This document shows positions 60,532-64,000 of a stretch of DNA of 64,000 nucleotides, piece after piece. The stretch is taken from assembly GCA_905182985.1 (NCBI GenBank), contig CAJJDN010000028.1, forward strand, positions 351,857 through 415,856, in the 5' to 3' direction. A program made the translations under genes and the position numbers. This stretch comes from Paramecium sonneborni (taxonomy: Eukaryota; Ciliophora; Oligohymenophorea; Peniculida; Parameciidae). The notes below the pieces were generated by a model, which was not told the origin of the DNA, did not search any database, and worked only from the letters and a program-made list of their open reading frames with translations. The stretch's first letter is position 1; each line of letters opens with the position of its first letter.

Positions 60532-60703
60532 ATTTTTCATTAAAAATTATATAATCTATCTAAAAAAGTATTTTAACAATTAACATCAAGAAAATAGATT
60601 AAAACTTTTTTAGAAACCATAATTAAAAAAATATTTTTTAAAATCAAATTTTGTATTATAAGATTTTATAAACAATACTTTGAAATATAATCAAGTTTTT
60701 CTT

Positions 60704-61625
60704 TCATTTGATTACTAAAAGTAAAATTATCAAAACAATGATTGCTATAATCAAAATACCTATTACTATATAATACTTTTTATTGAATAATCGTTTCTAT
60801 TATATATCAGCTAGAACTAATTCTTTAGTAGTTACTTTTATATTAGACTTGACAGTGCTCTAATTTTATTGTGCAAAATCTAATTATAAATTTTATTAAT
60901 CAAGAGTGCTTCCCATCTAATTTGTTATTAAATTTAAAAAGTATGCTTCTCTTTCAATTTAATCAATTTCTTTTTATCTCTCATCTATCAAAATATTTTC
61001 TAAATCTATCATATCTGCCTCTATAAAATCTTAATCAATAGAAATCGTTTTAATTTATTAACCATCTCCAAGATTTACTTAAGAATAATTTTTTTATTCT
61101 TTTTTCTCCGAATTTCTATCATTTTTAGAAACAATTCTCACGTAATTTTAATCAACAAAATATTCTAATTACTCAGTTTAAGTTTCTTAACCATAAGCTT
61201 TAGATTATCTTATTATTGATATTCGAGAGAATCTCTTTTCAAATGTTGAATTAATGATGCTTTTCAAAATTCTTTTTTATCTTTCAATCTCTTTTAAATA
61301 AGCTGCCTTTAATTTATTTAAGACATTTTTTTTTTCATTCCCTTGTGCACTTTTCTCTAAAGATAAGGCTATTTACTTAATAACATCAGCTTTAGTTTTA
61401 AAAGTTTGCTTTGCTAATAATATCTTTGAATTTTATCTAGATTATTTTAATATTCTCATTACTAATCAGATATTTGAGCTGTTTGCAAGTTATCATTAAT
61501 TACTTTTAATTATTCAATTAATTATGTCATTTGCTTCACAATAAATTTTTAAATACCTCTGATTATTGTTGAAACTAGGTTTTAATTGTTGAATTTGGTA
61601 GTAAATTCTCTCCTAGTTCAGACAT
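60704..61625 (-). CDS. Syntaxin-like Q-SNARE
   Basis: SNAREs drive membrane fusion in vesicle traffic. ATG is at 61625 and TGA at 60704-60706. Introns 61534-61556 (23 nt) and 61437-61462 (26 nt) leave 290 residues, the usual syntaxin length. The N-terminal part is helical (Habc-like: QMTQLIEQLKVINDNLQT; DVIKQIALSLEKSAQGNEKK). The SNARE helix (about 200-260) includes EADMIDLENILIDERQKEID and EREAYFLNLITNQMGSTLD, with a glutamine at the zero-layer position. A C-terminal membrane anchor (YYIVIGIILIIA-like run) ends the protein. Syntaxin-16 or syntaxin-5 type is possible; I did not assign a subtype. Confidence 0.9.
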
Positions 61626-63000
61626 AAATATAATTCAAATTTTTATTATCATTTCTTATAATAATTGGCTAAATATTTATTAATCATAGATTTCAAATAA
61701 TTTTTGCAATTCCAACATAGCAATTACATGATTGTTTAAATATATTACATTTTATAATTTTTATATCAATGGAATAATGTTAATAGGTAATCTAATTAAT
61801 AGAATAAATTGGTTAAGGCTTACACTATTCTTGGGTCAGAGAATGAAAATGAAGAAAGAAATTATATTGTATTTTAAAGAAATTATTAATATACAATACT
61901 TATTTTAAATTTCTTAATAACATAAAAGAAATGCTTGAACGGTTTCTGATTAACTAAATAATATTAATAGATATTTGATATCTAATTTTATCTAAGGTGG
62001 ATGCACTTATGAAAACAATCCATTTCAAATATAAATGAATAATTGAATCAGGATGTTAATGAACGGATAATTCAATCTTTTACTAACTAATTAATTTTGA
62101 AATTTATAGAGTAGTATTCATTTATTAATAATTAATTTTAATCAAATTATTCTAATTAAGGCTAATAAAATTCTTACAATAGCTCTTAAATCATCAGATA
62201 AAGAAGAATATCATTTTTTGATACTGATTATAATTGATAAAATATTTTTTTGTGAGAAAAACCTTTGAAAATCATCAGAGAATGCACAATGAATTAAATA
62301 AATTAATTGTTTTATCTTTGATTGTTTTCAAAGGAGAAAATTTGATTTAATTTCTAAAATACTAAATTTAGAATAATAATTATAATTAAATTTATTAATG
62401 AAAAAATGTGCGTTTTACAATGCTATTAATTTAAACCTCTTCAAATCACTTATTGATAATAAATTTTAGTGAATATAAATAATGCCTATTCAATTCTCAT
62501 AAGGTTTTTACACATATGAGTTTCTGTACAACAATATTTAAGTAGATATGAGAGGTTTATATTTAAATAAAAATCATTTAGAAGTGAAAGAGGAAGAAAA
62601 ATTACTTAATTACACATTAAATTCAAAGCTTTGAATTTTTTTACAAACCGAAAAGAGTTTTATAATTTATCTTAATTTAATTGGAATGATTGTGATTAAT
62701 TAATATCACAAAATTATTAATCATATTAGAAATATAATTAAACTAATATTACTGAAAGTAATTAAAGTCCTATTTTCATTTAATATCTCGTAATGCTCTT
62801 TAACAAAATACTTTGAAATAACATGTGTTATGAATAAATATTATATTTTATGCTTATAAATTCTAACGTCCATTGATAAATTAAGTGAATTTATTAACTA
62901 GAGGTCTTTATTTCTAAAAGATCTATTATTTTAACTGCTCCTTGATTGAAGTGCTCGAGTAAATAAATAGTGTTTAGATACTTTGATTTTTAGAAAAAAT
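61626..63000. other. 1.4-kb gene-poor stretch with one small doubtful ORF (62482-62634)
   Basis: No gene is firmly supported. The longest plausible frame is on the plus strand, ATG 62482 to TGA 62632-62634 (50 codons, PIQFSQGFYTYEFLYNN). It could be a small orphan gene or a relic. The rest is AT-rich with short frames. Part of it is the upstream region of the syntaxin gene. Confidence 0.35.
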
Positions 63001-63537
63001 ATGCAAGAAATAAGCTTAAACATTGTTTAGGTAAAAGATTTAAATTTAATATAAGCCTGTTTCCATAATTAGATTGTGAATACTTTAATAACTTAAGAAA
63101 AGCTGAAAATTGTGATATTTAATAAGATGTAAATGAATGGAAATTTAAAAGAGTCGTGTTGTATGAAGTTTAATTATCGAATTAAATAAAACACGTGTAA
63201 TATAAATACATGTTGAAAATGATGTTTATTAAAGTTTGAAATATCTAAAGAGATGCCTAAAGTTGAGTGTATATATGATATAAATATATAAATAATACAA
63301 ATTTTCAATAGAATAAGAGAATGTCTAAAAAACGGGTGTCTTAGAACCAAAAGCATAGAGTCCGAGGCAGAATTAGCGCTTTGTAAATTGAGATTTTAGT
63401 TAGAGATGTTTGAATTTGAATCAACATAGTTAATGAAAATGAAATATAAAATATCTAATTGTTTTTAAATCATGAGAATTTTATAAGCTACCGTTAAAGC
63501 AAAGTAAATGGAGAAAATAGTGATTAAGATAGATTGA
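63001..63537 (+). pseudogene. Coding region broken near 63212-63235, probable pseudogene or mis-spliced gene
   Basis: The same frame is open on both sides of a short interruption. ATG 63001 leads through ACFHNQIVNTLITQEKLKIV and CCMKFNYRIKQNTCNINTC to TGA at 63214. After it the frame continues as ISKEMPKVECIYDINIQII, RIRECLKNGCLRTKSIESEA, ELALCKLRFQLEMFEFEST and QIMRILQATVKAKQME to TGA 63535-63537. The obvious 23-nt GT...AG intron (63212-63234) removes both TGAs but shifts the frame. So there is a one-base problem, consistent with recent decay or a sequencing error. The product is Cys- and charge-rich with no known domain. Confidence 0.5.
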
Positions 63538-63636
63538 GATAAAGACAATAAATGTATCTTGGATGAGTTTCTTTACACTTTAAGAGGGGTATAAACTTTT
63601 TTTAAAGTTGATAATTTATTTAACTTATAATCACGT

Positions 63637-64000
63637 ATGATGAAGATTTTGATAACAATAAGTATTTTAATTCTGACTGCATCTACTACAGATGTAGCAG
63701 TCTCAGATTAATGTAATTGTGAGAAACTTCTCTCTCAGGCTGATTGCAAATCGAAATAAGGATGCAATTGGTCCACAACAACATCTCTCTGTTCAAAAAT
63801 GGATTCTGGAAGCAGTTCCACTGAAGGATACTGTGGATTAATAAGTGATGGTAACACTTGCGCCAAGACAAAAGGATGTGCTTATATAGACTCAGTATGT
63901 TAAATATTTGCTGGCTGTACAGCATATAAGGGGGCATCAGACGCTGAATGCTAGGCTATATCAAAACAATGTAATTCAGATGGATAAGCATTTTGTGTTG
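63637..64000 (+). CDS. Secreted Cys-rich protein of surface-antigen type (3' partial)
   Basis: ATG is at 63637. A signal peptide (MMKILITISILILTASTTD) precedes a mature chain that is open to the window's end (about 121 residues). Cysteines recur every 6-20 residues with short spacers (CNCEKLLSQADCKSKQGC; NWSTTTSLC; YCGLISDGNTCAKTKGC; IFAGCTAYKGASDAEC), next to Gly, Ser, Thr and Ala. This cysteine periodicity is like that of ciliate immobilisation (surface) antigens and related small GPI-anchored proteins. The coding sequence is less AT-rich than its flanks. The full length, repeats and any GPI signal lie beyond the window. Confidence 0.8.

Overview
The window looks like somatic (macronuclear) chromosome DNA of a ciliate, very probably a Paramecium of the P. 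tetraurelia type. Dozens of genes read through only if TAA and TAG mean glutamine and TGA is the sole stop. The DNA is extremely AT-rich, and almost every gene is cut by GT...AG introns of about 20-34 nt, a size typical of Paramecium and not of Tetrahymena. Genes lie on both strands, often only 3-60 bp apart. I read all frames by hand with this code. Where intron lengths are stated, the exons add up to an exact multiple of three with no internal TGA, unless I say otherwise.

Layout. 1-4987: 3' end of an axonemal dynein heavy chain. 5872-7053: actin (-). 7421-13738: two divergent unknown genes, a ciliate membrane protein, a membrane hairpin/coiled-coil protein and a candidate membrane-anchored FG nucleoporin. 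13808-18716: four-domain voltage-gated calcium channel with an EEEE filter. 18843-26140: HExxH protein, coiled-coil protein, beta-mannosidase, adenylate kinase, three-finger C2H2 protein, UFM1 and an unknown protein. 27476-32530: SKP1 and three coiled-coil or unknown proteins (all -). 33330-34150: decayed copy of the 9008-10977 gene. 34470-38517: unknown proteins, CKS1 and a gene-poor stretch. 38518-41048: Kelch-PPP phosphatase (PPKL). 41226-52648: large unknown proteins, SPT4, ribosomal protein uS4, an unresolved gene and an SLC33/AT-1-like transporter. 52706-61625: hybrid histidine kinase, ribosomal protein eS8, a tail-anchored protein, an AGC kinase with a long N-terminal extension, a small membrane protein and a syntaxin. 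61626-63636: gene-poor, with coding relics. 63637-64000: 5' part of a secreted Cys-rich protein of surface-antigen type.

There are no operons, phage, CRISPR arrays, rRNA or tRNA genes that I can see. The genes are a housekeeping mixture. Themes are cilia and excitability (dynein, calcium channel), signalling (hybrid histidine kinase, AGC kinase, PPKL), nuclear and cell-cycle functions (FG protein, SPT4, CKS1, SKP1), translation (uS4, eS8), and membrane traffic and modification (syntaxin, UFM1, beta-mannosidase). The most novel leads are the membrane-anchored FG protein at 12218-13738, the HExxH protein at 18843-19655, the AGC kinase extension, and the decayed paralog at 33330-34150.
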